The notes under the pieces are model-generated. The model was given only the letters and a program-made list of their open reading frames with translations. It was not told where the DNA came from and ran no database searches. Source: Nocardioides daejeonensis (GTDB lineage Bacteria; Actinomycetota; Actinomycetes; Propionibacteriales; Nocardioidaceae). From it: a stretch of DNA of 64,000 nt. The stretch covers positions 186,001 through 250,000 of the forward strand of contig NZ_QHKZ01000001.1 of assembly GCF_003194585.1 (NCBI RefSeq). The letters are read 5' to 3'. Below are positions 57,746 to 64,000 of the stretch, in pieces. A program made the translations under genes and the position numbers. The stretch's first letter is position 1; every line of letters starts with the position of its first letter.

Positions 57746-59040
57746 CCGATCTCCTGCGCCACCAACGCCCCCGAGAGCCCCACGTAGGGGAGGCCAGCGC
57801 CGGGGGTCGCGTGCGCTCCCGCGGCGTACACACCGGGGATCGGAGTGCGTGTGCTGAGCCGGTCGCGCAGGGTCGAGCGGCCCTGCCACAGCACGCCCAT
57901 CGGGGAGGTTCGCCACTGCTCGACCTGGGTGCGCGGCGACATGTCCATGCGGACCTCGACGTGGGGGCGCAGGTTGAGGCCGCGGCGTACCAGTGCGATC
58001 ACGATGTCCTCCGACAGCAGGCCGCGGCCCAGGATCGTCACGGCGCGCCCGCCGTCGGGCGCGCGGACCCCGGCCCGCACGACCAGCATCGGGTCGCCGT
58101 GATAGACGGCCTCGGCAGGCAGGTCGGGCAGGTCGTCGCCGGTGAGGCCGAGGTGGCAGACCACCGGGGGGATCGCGGGCAGGGTGCGCTTGACATGGTC
58201 GGCGAGGGCGGGCAGCTGACGTGGGTCGATGGCGCAGACCACATGGTCGGCGTCGATCTCCCCGGCGTCGGTGGCCACGGCGACCGCTCGTCCCTCGCTG
58301 ACGACGATGTCGGTCGCGGGTGTCGAGGTCCGGACGTCGACCCTCCGTGTCGCCAACCGGTCCGCCATCGCCTGGCTGAGCAGCCCCATGCCGCCAGGGA
58401 CCGTCCAGGCTCCGAAGTTCTGCTCCAGGTAGGAGACCACCCCCGCCCAGGCCGGTACGTCGCGTGGGTCGTGCCCCTCGAAGACGAACGGGTGGGTGGC
58501 GAGCAGCCGCAACCGGTCGTCCTTGAACGCCTTCTTCACCCGCTTGGCGACGGTCTCGCGGGTGGTGATCCGGTCGACGACGGCCTTGTCGGTCACCTCG
58601 GGGCGCCAGGGCCGTTCGAAGTAGTTGCGCCGGAGCACGTCCCAGTCGTCGGCGAACCGCTCGACGTACGCCGCCCATTGGTCTCCGAGCCCCGGCTTGA
58701 GCTCGTCGATCGCGGCGATCTGGGCGGCCCGGGAGCCGCCCGGCAGGGCGACTGAGCTGCCGTCGGCGAAGTGATGCTCCCGGATGATCTCTCGCGGCAC
58801 CAGGTCGAGCTCTCGCTCCAAGGGGCGCCCGGACTTGCGGAAGAGGTCTCGGACCACCGCCGGCAGCAGGGTGCTGCTGGGGCCGGCCTCCCAGGCGAAG
58901 CCCTCCGACTCGACGAAGCCGAGTGCTCCGCCGAGGGTGGGCAGCCGTTCCAGCAGGGTGACCTCGTGCCCTCGCTTGGCCAACCGCGCCGCGGATGCCA
59001 TGCCGCCGAAGCCGCCTCCGATCACCACGACGCGTGCCAT
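57736..59040 (-). CDS. CrtI-type phytoene desaturase-like FAD oxidoreductase
   Basis: 434 residues. Dinucleotide fold VVVIGGGFGGMASAARLAKR then LLERLPTLGGALGFVESEGF, and the C-terminal CrtI signature (PGVYAAGAHATPGAGLPYVG). About 60-80 residues shorter than true phytoene desaturases. No crtB is nearby; a polyprenyl synthase gene is 2.7 kb away. Substrate uncertain, perhaps an isoprenoid. Confidence 0.88.
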   Translation of the reverse strand: MARVVVIGGGFGGMASAARLAKRGHEVTLLERLPTLGGALGFVESEGFAWEAGPSSTLLPAVVRDLFRKSGRPLERELDLVPREIIREHHFADGSSVALPGGSRAAQIAAIDELKPGLGDQWAAYVERFADDWDVLRRNYFERPWRPEVTDKAVVDRITTRETVAKRVKKAFKDDRLRLLATHPFVFEGHDPRDVPAWAGVVSYLEQNFGAWTVPGGMGLLSQAMADRLATRRVDVRTSTPATDIVVSEGRAVAVATDAGEIDADHVVCAIDPRQLPALADHVKRTLPAIPPVVCHLGLTGDDLPDLPAEAVYHGDPMLVVRAGVRAPDGGRAVTILGRGLLSEDIVIALVRRGLNLRPHVEVRMDMSPRTQVEQWRTSPMGVLWQGRSTLRDRLSTRTPIPGVYAAGAHATPGAGLPYVGLSGALVAQEIGDA

Positions 59041-59053
59041 GGAGCGAACCCTA
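59041..59053 (-). promoter_or_regulatory. -10 hexamer of the CrtI-like gene (leaderless)
   Basis: On the minus strand TAGGGT (59053-59048) ends 7 nt before the ATG at 59040. It is part of a 13-bp palindrome AACCCTAAGGGTT (59047-59059), a possible operator. Confidence 0.55.
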
Positions 59054-59074
59054 AGGGTTGACGTTCCGGGGTAC

Positions 59075-59665
59075 TCAGCCGACCGGCCGTACGCCGGAGC
59101 GGCGGGAGCGCCAGCGGCTCAGGCCGCGCCGGATCAGGTTCACCGCGAACCACAGCAGCACGGCTCCCATCACGAGGAGGACGGCGGCGATGACGGCGGC
59201 GATCTCCGGGTGCTCCAGCGCGAACCAGACGACCGCGAGGACCGCGAGATCCTCCGTGGTGCTCGCGATCGTGTTCGTCACCGGCTCCGGCGAGGTGTTG
59301 ATGGCCAGCCTCCCGCCCATCTTGACCAGGTGCGAGGCCAGTGCGGTGCCGCCGCCGACCACGCCGGCGACGGCCGCGCTGAGACTGTCGGCCTGCCCGG
59401 CCAGCAGCACGCCGATCACCGCGCCGATCGTCGGGCGGACAGCGGTCGAGAGCGCGTCCCAGGTCGAGTCGATCAGCGGCACCTTGTCGGCGACGAACTC
59501 CATGGTGAAGAGGAGCCCGGCCACCAGGAGCACGTCCCAGCGCCCGAGCACCGCCGGTGCCTGGTCGTATCCGAGGCGCTCGGCGGTGCCGAGCACCAGT
59601 ACCACCAGGTAGGCGTTGACGCCGCTGGCCCAGCCACTGGAGAAGACCAGTGCCAGGGACTCCAC
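59075..59665 (-). CDS. DUF4126 membrane protein
   Basis: 196 residues, GTG start. Six or so hydrophobic segments with the DUF4126 start FSSGWASGVNAYLVVLVLG, VAGVVGGGTALASHLVKMGGR and a basic C-terminus. Function unknown. It starts 1 nt after the ArsC-like gene and so shares its transcript. Confidence 0.88.
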   Translation of the reverse strand: MESLALVFSSGWASGVNAYLVVLVLGTAERLGYDQAPAVLGRWDVLLVAGLLFTMEFVADKVPLIDSTWDALSTAVRPTIGAVIGVLLAGQADSLSAAVAGVVGGGTALASHLVKMGGRLAINTSPEPVTNTIASTTEDLAVLAVVWFALEHPEIAAVIAAVLLVMGAVLLWFAVNLIRRGLSRWRSRRSGVRPVG

Positions 59666-59666
59666 C

Positions 59667-60029
59667 TCAGGAGCCTTCGACCACGCGGGCCAGCGTCTCC
59701 GGGTCGCGGGCGACCACGGCGGTGCCGTCGTCGAGGGTGATGATCGGTCGCTGGATGAGCTTCGGGTGCGCGGCCATCGCGGCGACCCACCGGTCGCGGT
59801 GCTCGGCGTCCTTCGGAAGCTCCTTCAGGCCGATCTCCTTGGCGACCGGTTCCCCAGTGCGCACGATGTCCCACGGCTCCAGGCCGAGGCGGACGAGGAC
59901 CTCCTCGATCTCGTCGACCGTCGGTGGCTCCTCGAGGTAGCGGCGCTGGGTGTAGGCGGCGCCGGCCTTGTCGAGCGTCGACACCGCGGTGCGGCACTTC
60001 GAGCAGGCGGGGTTGATCCAGATCTCCAT
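59667..60029 (-). CDS. ArsC/Spx-family thioredoxin-fold reductase
   Basis: 120 residues. Active site NPACSKCRTAVS with Cys9 and Cys12 (CxxC); later RTGEPVAKEIGL and LIQRPIITLDDGTAVVAR, where the Arg-Pro is conserved in ArsC. Plasmid ArsC has one Cys here, so this is closer to YfgD/YffB-type ArsC homologues, for which arsenate reduction is unproven. No arsB or arsR is seen. Coupled to the YbaK gene (shared base 60029). Confidence 0.88.
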   Translation of the reverse strand: MEIWINPACSKCRTAVSTLDKAGAAYTQRRYLEEPPTVDEIEEVLVRLGLEPWDIVRTGEPVAKEIGLKELPKDAEHRDRWVAAMAAHPKLIQRPIITLDDGTAVVARDPETLARVVEGS

Positions 60030-60526
60030 CAGTTGACCTCGATTTCCTGGGCGCCGGTCAGGGTGACCAGCTCGTCGAACGTGGTGCTGAAGACCGCTGC
60101 GGGATGACCGGCTGCCGCCCAGAGGACGGGATAGCCGCGGAGAGCCGTGTCGATCCAGGTCGGCACGGGGCTGGGGTGGGCGATCGGTGAGACGCCGCCG
60201 ATGACCTGCCCGGTGTGCGCCTTGACGAACTCGGGTTTGGCGCGTTTCAGCGGACCCGTGCGTGCGGCGACCTGCGCCGTGTCCACGCGGTGGGCGCCGC
60301 TGGTCAGGATCAGGACGGGGGAGCCCTCGCTGTCGAAGAGGAGGCTGTTGGCGATGGCACCGACCTCGCAGCCGAGCGCCTCCGCTGCCAGGGCGGCGGT
60401 GTGCACCGAGTCGGGCAGCACGCGGATCTCGCCGGTGCCGCCCTGCGCGGCCAGCGCCGCGCGGAAGCGGGCGATCGACGGGTGTTCGGATCTCTGGTCC
60501 GTGGTCAGGTCCCCAGGCTCGGTCAT
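60029..60526 (-). CDS. YbaK/EbsC aminoacyl-tRNA deacylase-like protein
   Basis: 165 residues. Family stretches VLPDSVHTAALAAEALGCEV, IANSLLFDSEGSPVLILTSG and VIGGVSPIAHPSPVPTWIDT match YbaK/ProX domains, which hydrolyse mischarged tRNAs such as Cys-tRNA(Pro). A leaderless ATG follows a TAATCT hexamer. Leads the transcript YbaK-ArsC-DUF4126. Confidence 0.92.
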   Translation of the reverse strand: MTEPGDLTTDQRSEHPSIARFRAALAAQGGTGEIRVLPDSVHTAALAAEALGCEVGAIANSLLFDSEGSPVLILTSGAHRVDTAQVAARTGPLKRAKPEFVKAHTGQVIGGVSPIAHPSPVPTWIDTALRGYPVLWAAAGHPAAVFSTTFDELVTLTGAQEIEVN

Positions 60527-60539
60527 GTCCCCAAGATTA
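60527..60539 (-). promoter_or_regulatory. -10 hexamer of the YbaK operon (leaderless)
   Basis: On the minus strand TAATCT (60539-60534) ends 7 nt before the ATG at 60526. Confidence 0.6.
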
Positions 60540-60552
60540 GGAGGTTCCGGGG

Positions 60553-60582
60553 TTGAGTTGTGTCGGGAGGTGCGAGTAACGT
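60553..60582 (+). promoter_or_regulatory. Promoter of the HEPN operon
   Basis: -35 TTGAGT (60553-60558), 18-bp spacer, -10 TAACGT (60577-60582). Start of transcription is expected near 60589, at the edge of the LexA box. Confidence 0.6.
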
Positions 60583-60590
60583 TCTCGATG

Positions 60591-60608
60591 TTCGAACAGT
60601 TGTTCGAA
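60591..60608 (+). promoter_or_regulatory. LexA/SOS box
   Basis: TTCGAACA-GT-TGTTCGAA, a perfect 18-bp palindrome that contains TCGAAC-N4-GTTCGA, the exact SOS box used by LexA in mycobacteria and other actinobacteria. It sits right at the predicted transcription start of the HEPN operon, where LexA would block initiation. Confidence 0.85.
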
Positions 60609-60704
60609 GTCGGTGGGGGTGTCCTCGACCCGCACCCCCACCGACGCTCGGCCAGGGTCGGTCAGGGTCGGTCTCAGTCCACGGCTCGGTGAAGGAGCAG
60701 AAGG

Positions 60705-60752
60705 ATGCGCACGTACGACGACCCGCAGCAGGTGCTCGGAGGCCTTGGATGA
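60705..60752 (+). CDS. 15-residue leader ORF ahead of the HEPN gene
   Basis: ATG at 60705 with GAAGGAG...AAGG upstream, the best ribosome site of this region; encodes MRTYDDPQQVLGGLG and stops with TGA at 60750-60752, which overlaps the HEPN ATG (60749) as ATGA. It may serve for translational coupling or be a small protein in its own right. It is too short to assign a family. Confidence 0.55.
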   Translation: MRTYDDPQQVLGGLG

Positions 60753-61153
60753 TCGGCAGTGTGCATGCGCTGCCGCCGAACGTGCTCGCCTGCCTGGAGC
60801 GCTCTGCCGAGTCGCTTCGCGAGGCGATCGTCGCCGACGAAGTCCCCGACCGTTACGCCTGCGCGCATGTCGCGGCGTTGCGTGCCGCCTCCGCCCTGAT
60901 CGCCGCACGCGCCCGGCCCGGGCGCCCGGGCCGGAGGCAGCTGAACGCATGGGTGCTGCTGTGCCAGGTGGCGCCGGAGCTCGAGGAGTGGGCGAGCCTC
61001 TTCGCCGCGGGTGCCTCGAAGCGGGCGGCGGTGGAGGCTGGATCGAGCCGAGCGGTCAGTGCGCGTGAGGCGGACGACCTGGTGCGTGAGGCCGATCGGT
61101 TCCTCGCTGTCGTGGAGCGCGCCCTGGGACTGCTGCCGCACGGCCCCCACTAG
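60749..61153 (+). CDS. HEPN-domain protein (SAV_6107 family) under SOS control
   Basis: 134 residues from the ATG at 60749 (GGAGG 6 nt upstream and overlap with the leader stop); a longer upstream frame crosses the promoter and is not used. All-helical. RYACAH in the first helical pair fits the R-X4-H motif of HEPN ribonucleases; other family features are LPPNVLACLERSAESLREAI, HVAALRAASALIAARARPG and WVLLCQVAPELEEWA. Many HEPN proteins are RNA-cutting toxins or defence effectors; no antitoxin (MNT) gene is next to it. With the LexA box upstream I infer induction by DNA damage. Confidence 0.82.
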   Translation: MIGSVHALPPNVLACLERSAESLREAIVADEVPDRYACAHVAALRAASALIAARARPGRPGRRQLNAWVLLCQVAPELEEWASLFAAGASKRAAVEAGSSRAVSAREADDLVREADRFLAVVERALGLLPHGPH

Positions 61154-61162
61154 TCTGGGCTC
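61151..61162 (+). promoter_or_regulatory. -10 hexamer of the methyltransferase gene (leaderless)
   Basis: TAGTCT at 61151-61156, whose TAG is also the HEPN stop codon, ends 6 nt before the ATG at 61163. Confidence 0.6.
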
Positions 61163-61882
61163 ATGTCTGCTGCCGAGCGCCGGGCCGCTGCCCGCACAGC
61201 CGTTGTCTGGGACGACCTGGCCGAGGTGCTTGCCGATGCAGGCGACGTGGTGGACATCGGCGGAGGCACCGGAGGATTCGCGGTTCCGGTCGCCGAACGT
61301 GGGCTGCGGGTGACGGTGGTGGACCCGAGCCCCGACGCGTTGGCTGCTCTGGCTCGACGGGCGGCGGAGGCCGGTGTGGCGGACCGCGTGGTCGGGCGGC
61401 AGGGTGACATCGCCGATCTCGCCGGGATGGTCGGCGGAGGAAGCGTCGACCTGGTGCTGTGCCACGGCGTGCTCGACGTGCTGGCCGACCCGGTCGAGGC
61501 GCTGTCCAGGATCTACGACGTGCTGCGTCCCGGCGGCGCGCTCAGCCTGATCGTCGCCCAGCGGCATGCCGCCGTGGTGGCGAGGGCGATGGCCGGACAC
61601 TTCGGCCAGGCGCTTGCGCTGCTCGACGGTGACGAGCCCGACCCGGGGCGCGGCGTACGCCGGCGGTTCACGGCCGACGAGGTCGTGGGCCTGCTCGGCG
61701 ACGCTGGGTTCACGCCCGGGCAGCCGCGCGGAGTGCGGGTCTTCGCTGACCTCGTGCCGGGGTCGCTCCTCGACCTCGAGGCCGGTTCCACCCAGGCGCT
61801 GATCGACCTGGAGACCGCGGTTGCGCGACGCCCTGAGTTCCTTCCGCTGGCCACCCAGGTGCACGTGGTCGCCACCCGCTGA
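61163..61882 (+). CDS. Class I SAM-dependent methyltransferase
   Basis: 239 residues. Motif I VVDIGGGTGGFAVPVAERG, VVDPSPDALAAL (motif post I), VDLVLCHGVLDVLADPVEAL (motif II) and LRPGGALSLIVAQRHA. C-terminal half resembles small-molecule (UbiE/CmoM-like) methyltransferases rather than DNA enzymes. Substrate unknown. It may be read from both the SOS promoter and its own leaderless start. Confidence 0.9.
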   Translation: MSAAERRAAARTAVVWDDLAEVLADAGDVVDIGGGTGGFAVPVAERGLRVTVVDPSPDALAALARRAAEAGVADRVVGRQGDIADLAGMVGGGSVDLVLCHGVLDVLADPVEALSRIYDVLRPGGALSLIVAQRHAAVVARAMAGHFGQALALLDGDEPDPGRGVRRRFTADEVVGLLGDAGFTPGQPRGVRVFADLVPGSLLDLEAGSTQALIDLETAVARRPEFLPLATQVHVVATR

Positions 61883-62011
61883 GGGGGTGGGATCGTCCGC
61901 GATCGACCCGATCTCGGGTCAATCGGTGGATGCGACTACCACGTTTGAGTTCGGCTGCCTAGACTTGGAGAAACGCTTCACGCGGGGGCGTCGCGCAGTT
62001 GGGAGGAAGAC

Positions 62012-62431
62012 GTGCCACTCTCTGAAGAGGAGCTGAGACTGCTCGAGCAGATGGAGCGCGCCCTCTCCGAGGAGGACCCCAAGTTCGCCTCGACGCTGCG
62101 TGGCACCACCTTCCGGCAGATCGCCCGCCGCCGCGCCGTGCTCGCCGGCGTCATCTTCGTGCTCGGCATCGCCGTCCTGATGACGGGGGCCATCACCGAG
62201 CAGATCGCGGTCGGCGTCGTCGGCTTCGTCGTCATGCTCGGCTCGGCCACCTTCGGCCTCACCGCGCTGCGCGGCCAGAGCCACGCCCCCGCCCCGAGTG
62301 CCGGTCGGACCACCCGGCACACCGGCTTCAGCGTGATCGATGGTGGTCGCAAGGCGCGAGCCCGCTCCCACGGCTCCTTCATGGACCGGATGGAGGAGCG
62401 CTGGCGCCGTCGGCGCGACCAGGGCTTCTGA
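62012..62431 (+). CDS. DUF3040 membrane protein
   Basis: 139 residues, GTG with GGAGGA upstream. Acidic start PLSEEELRLLEQMERALSEE, two membrane helices (VLAGVIFVLGIAVLMTGAI, IAVGVVGFVVMLGSATFGL) and a basic tail (MEERWRRRRDQGF). DUF3040 genes lie just ahead of the mraZ-fts cluster in many actinobacteria. Function unknown, probably division or envelope related. Confidence 0.92.
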   Translation: MPLSEEELRLLEQMERALSEEDPKFASTLRGTTFRQIARRRAVLAGVIFVLGIAVLMTGAITEQIAVGVVGFVVMLGSATFGLTALRGQSHAPAPSAGRTTRHTGFSVIDGGRKARARSHGSFMDRMEERWRRRRDQGF

Positions 62432-62435
62432 TCCT

Positions 62436-64000
62436 TCAACGGGTGAAGAGGGAGGCCGGGAGCCAGCGTGCTCGGCGGCGTACCCGCGGAGTTGCTCCGG
62501 CTGCCAGGGCCGCGGCGACCGTGCGGACCTGAGCGGTGAGCTCGGCGGAGTCGTCGTCGCCGGCATCGGCTGCGTAGCGGGCCTGCTCCAGCCGTCCCAC
62601 CAGCTGGTCCAGGGCGCGGGCCGCGTCCGGGTTCTCCAGCGGACCGGTGGCCGGACGCTGTTCACCCGGAGCGGGCGGCACAGCACCCAGCCACGCCATC
62701 GCCTCCCGGCCGGTCGTGCGTGGGCTACGGCCTTCCGGCCAGCTCCGGCCGAGGTCGATGGCGGTGTCGCGCAGCTCGAGCCAGGCGGCCTCGACGGTGC
62801 CCTCGGCCAGGCGGCGACGGGTACGTCGGCGACGGAGCAATCCGGGCACGAGGGGGGCCACCAGCAGTACGAGGGCGAGAGGAACCAGCCCGAGCAGCCA
62901 GGGGCCGCCCCGCCGCTCCTGCTCCGGGGCCGTCTGGCCCGTCGACTCGGGGACCTCGGGGGCCCGGGTCGGCCGCGTCGTGGGTTGCGCGGTCGCCGAG
63001 GAGCTGGTCGACGGCGAGGCGCTCTGGCTGGGGTCGGGATTGTCCGGCCCCTCGCCGCCGCGGGTGTACTCCGGCACCTGCGTGGCCCGGTCCTGAGGGG
63101 TGGGCTCGAAGAGCACCCAGCCGAATCCGTCGAACCACAGCTCCGGCCAGGCATGCAGGTCGTGGCTGCTGAACTCGTAGGTGTTGGGGCCGACGCGGTC
63201 GGGACGCAGGAAGCCGACAGACACCCGCGCGGGGATGCCGAGGCTCCGGGCCATCAGCGCCATCGCTGCTGAGAACTGCTCGCAGTAGCCGACCCGGCCC
63301 TCGGGGGAGAGGAAGCGCTCGAGCGCGGCGTTGCCGTTGCCGATCACCGCTCCTTCCTCCTTCTCCAGGGAGTAGGTGAAGTTCTCCGGGGAGCGGAACC
63401 ACTCCTGGAGCGCGACGGCCTTGTCGTAGTCGGACGCCTCGCCCTGGGTGACGTCGCGCGCGAGGTCGTCGACGATCCGGGGCAGGTCGTCGGGGAGCTT
63501 GGTGTACTCGGTGAGCACCGAGTACGGCGCCGGGCGGGCCCGGATGAGCTCTTCGCGCTCGATCAGGGGCCGGGACTCCACGAGGTCGTAGGAGATGCCG
63601 GCGGTGGTGATGGAGTTGTCGGCGCTGTGGAAGTCCATGATCGCGCGGTCGTAGCGCCAGTCGTCGCCTGCGGTGACCTCCGAGACCGACAGCGGCGTGG
63701 GCAGCCACAGCGAGGAGAACTGCTTGCGCACCTGGACCGCCATCGCGCGCTCGTCGCGACGTACCGACGCAGACAGGCCCGGCGGGTCGGGGACGTTGCC
63801 GTCGGCCGCGTTGGCGGCCGGCAGGTCGCGGTTGCCCGGCGTCCAGGTCACCCCGCTGAACTGGGTGAGTGCCGAGATCCGCAGGTACGTCGGCCGCTCA
63901 CCAGTCGTGGTGACCTGGAGCAACGGAATGTCCTCGCCACGATCCAGGTCGCGGTGCAGGTCGGCGATCGGGTTGGTGATGCGCACGTCGTTGTCGCCGG
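62436..64000 (-). CDS. TgpA-type transglutaminase-like membrane protein, 3' part
   Basis: The 5' end lies beyond the window; 521 residues visible, with no start chosen. Outside part has the transglutaminase core: Cys in RVGYCEQFSAAMALMARSLG, His in SSHDLHAWPELWFDGFGW and the following LFEPTP. Then a Ser/Thr/Pro stalk, one membrane helix (LLGLVPLALVLLVAPLVPG) and a cytosolic DUF4129-type helical tail. Full-length relatives have six N-terminal helices. It converges on DUF3040 with a 4-bp gap. In actinobacteria it is usually cotranscribed with DUF58 and MoxR genes. Confidence 0.9.
   Translation of the reverse strand, partial: GDNDVRITNPIADLHRDLDRGEDIPLLQVTTTGERPTYLRISALTQFSGVTWTPGNRDLPAANAADGNVPDPPGLSASVRRDERAMAVQVRKQFSSLWLPTPLSVSEVTAGDDWRYDRAIMDFHSADNSITTAGISYDLVESRPLIEREELIRARPAPYSVLTEYTKLPDDLPRIVDDLARDVTQGEASDYDKAVALQEWFRSPENFTYSLEKEEGAVIGNGNAALERFLSPEGRVGYCEQFSAAMALMARSLGIPARVSVGFLRPDRVGPNTYEFSSHDLHAWPELWFDGFGWVLFEPTPQDRATQVPEYTRGGEGPDNPDPSQSASPSTSSSATAQPTTRPTRAPEVPESTGQTAPEQERRGGPWLLGLVPLALVLLVAPLVPGLLRRRRTRRRLAEGTVEAAWLELRDTAIDLGRSWPEGRSPRTTGREAMAWLGAVPPAPGEQRPATGPLENPDAARALDQLVGRLEQARYAADAGDDDSAELTAQVRTVAAALAAGATPRVRRRARWLPASLFTR

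Noticed and set aside
60560..60748. HEPN protein starting at the upstream end of its open frame
   Set aside because: That region holds the promoter, LexA box and leader ORF; the ATG at 60749 has its own GGAGG and an ATGA overlap.

Overview
This window is high-GC DNA (roughly 70% by eye) from an actinobacterium, most likely Nocardioidaceae/Propionibacteriales. The signs are frequent GTG starts, many 4-nt stop/start overlaps, a split-type Tad pilus operon, actinobacterial families (DUF3040, MacS-type kinase, SAV_6107-type HEPN, Rv2175c-type DNA-binding protein) and a TCGAAC-N4-GTTCGA SOS box. I see no tRNA, rRNA, insertion sequence, prophage, CRISPR array or gene-free stretch longer than 300 bases.

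The backbone runs in an order that recalls, from memory, the Mycobacterium tuberculosis Rv2190c to Rv2165c segment: NlpC/P60 endopeptidase (970), long-chain acyl-CoA ligase (14069), SRPBCC protein, ArsA-type ATPase, small CxxC protein, 1-acylglycerol-3-phosphate acyltransferase (27893), class II DAHP synthase (37274), PASTA kinase PknL (47707) with Rv2175c-type protein (50020), polyprenyl synthase (54949), MetF (56157), then the HEPN, methyltransferase and DUF3040 genes that usually lie upstream of mraZ/ftsZ. Accessory modules sit between these backbone genes.

Region by region: 1-4428 has the end of an NYN protein, a small CxxC protein, a secreted C40 peptidase, a zincin lipoprotein and an M48 membrane protease. 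4585-13780 (minus) is a Tad/Flp pilus locus: cpaB, cpaE/tadZ, cpaF/tadA, a VWA-TadB fusion, tadC, a histidine kinase and response regulator coupled by 4-nt overlaps, then two Flp pilins separated by a strong terminator. 14069-18051 is the lipid/ArsA backbone, followed by two tandem ROK sugar kinases. 19884-26513 is a tricarboxylate module (tcuA-like dehydrogenase, tctCBA, MFS) with a divergent AraC regulator. 26523-32602 holds an esterase, an acyltransferase, a MacS/MacR-like two-component pair and a Vsr/DUF559-like protein; a near-perfect 72-nt palindrome ends the response regulator. 32379-35581 is a glycerol kinase/DUF1028 operon. 35764-40056 has an APC permease, class II DAHP synthase and threonine aldolase. 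40036-44624 is a triplet of zinc-ribbon membrane proteins. 44688-47680 has a divergent type I DAHP synthase behind 24-bp iterons, an EamA exporter and endonuclease IV. 47707-51388 has the kinase, its partner and a barnase/barstar-like pair. 51476-57724 covers glycan/polyprenyl genes, metF and a SIMPL protein. 57736-64000 has a CrtI-like oxidoreductase, DUF4126, ArsC-like and YbaK proteins, an SOS-controlled HEPN gene with a 15-codon leader ORF, a methyltransferase, DUF3040 and the end of a TgpA transglutaminase.

Two window-wide signals stand out. At least 15 genes carry a TANNNT (often TAGGCT) hexamer ending 6-8 nt before the start codon, as expected for leaderless transcripts. The most promising uncharacterised unit is at 60553-61153: a promoter with a perfect LexA box, a leader ORF coupled by ATGA to a HEPN protein that keeps an R-X4-H nuclease motif.
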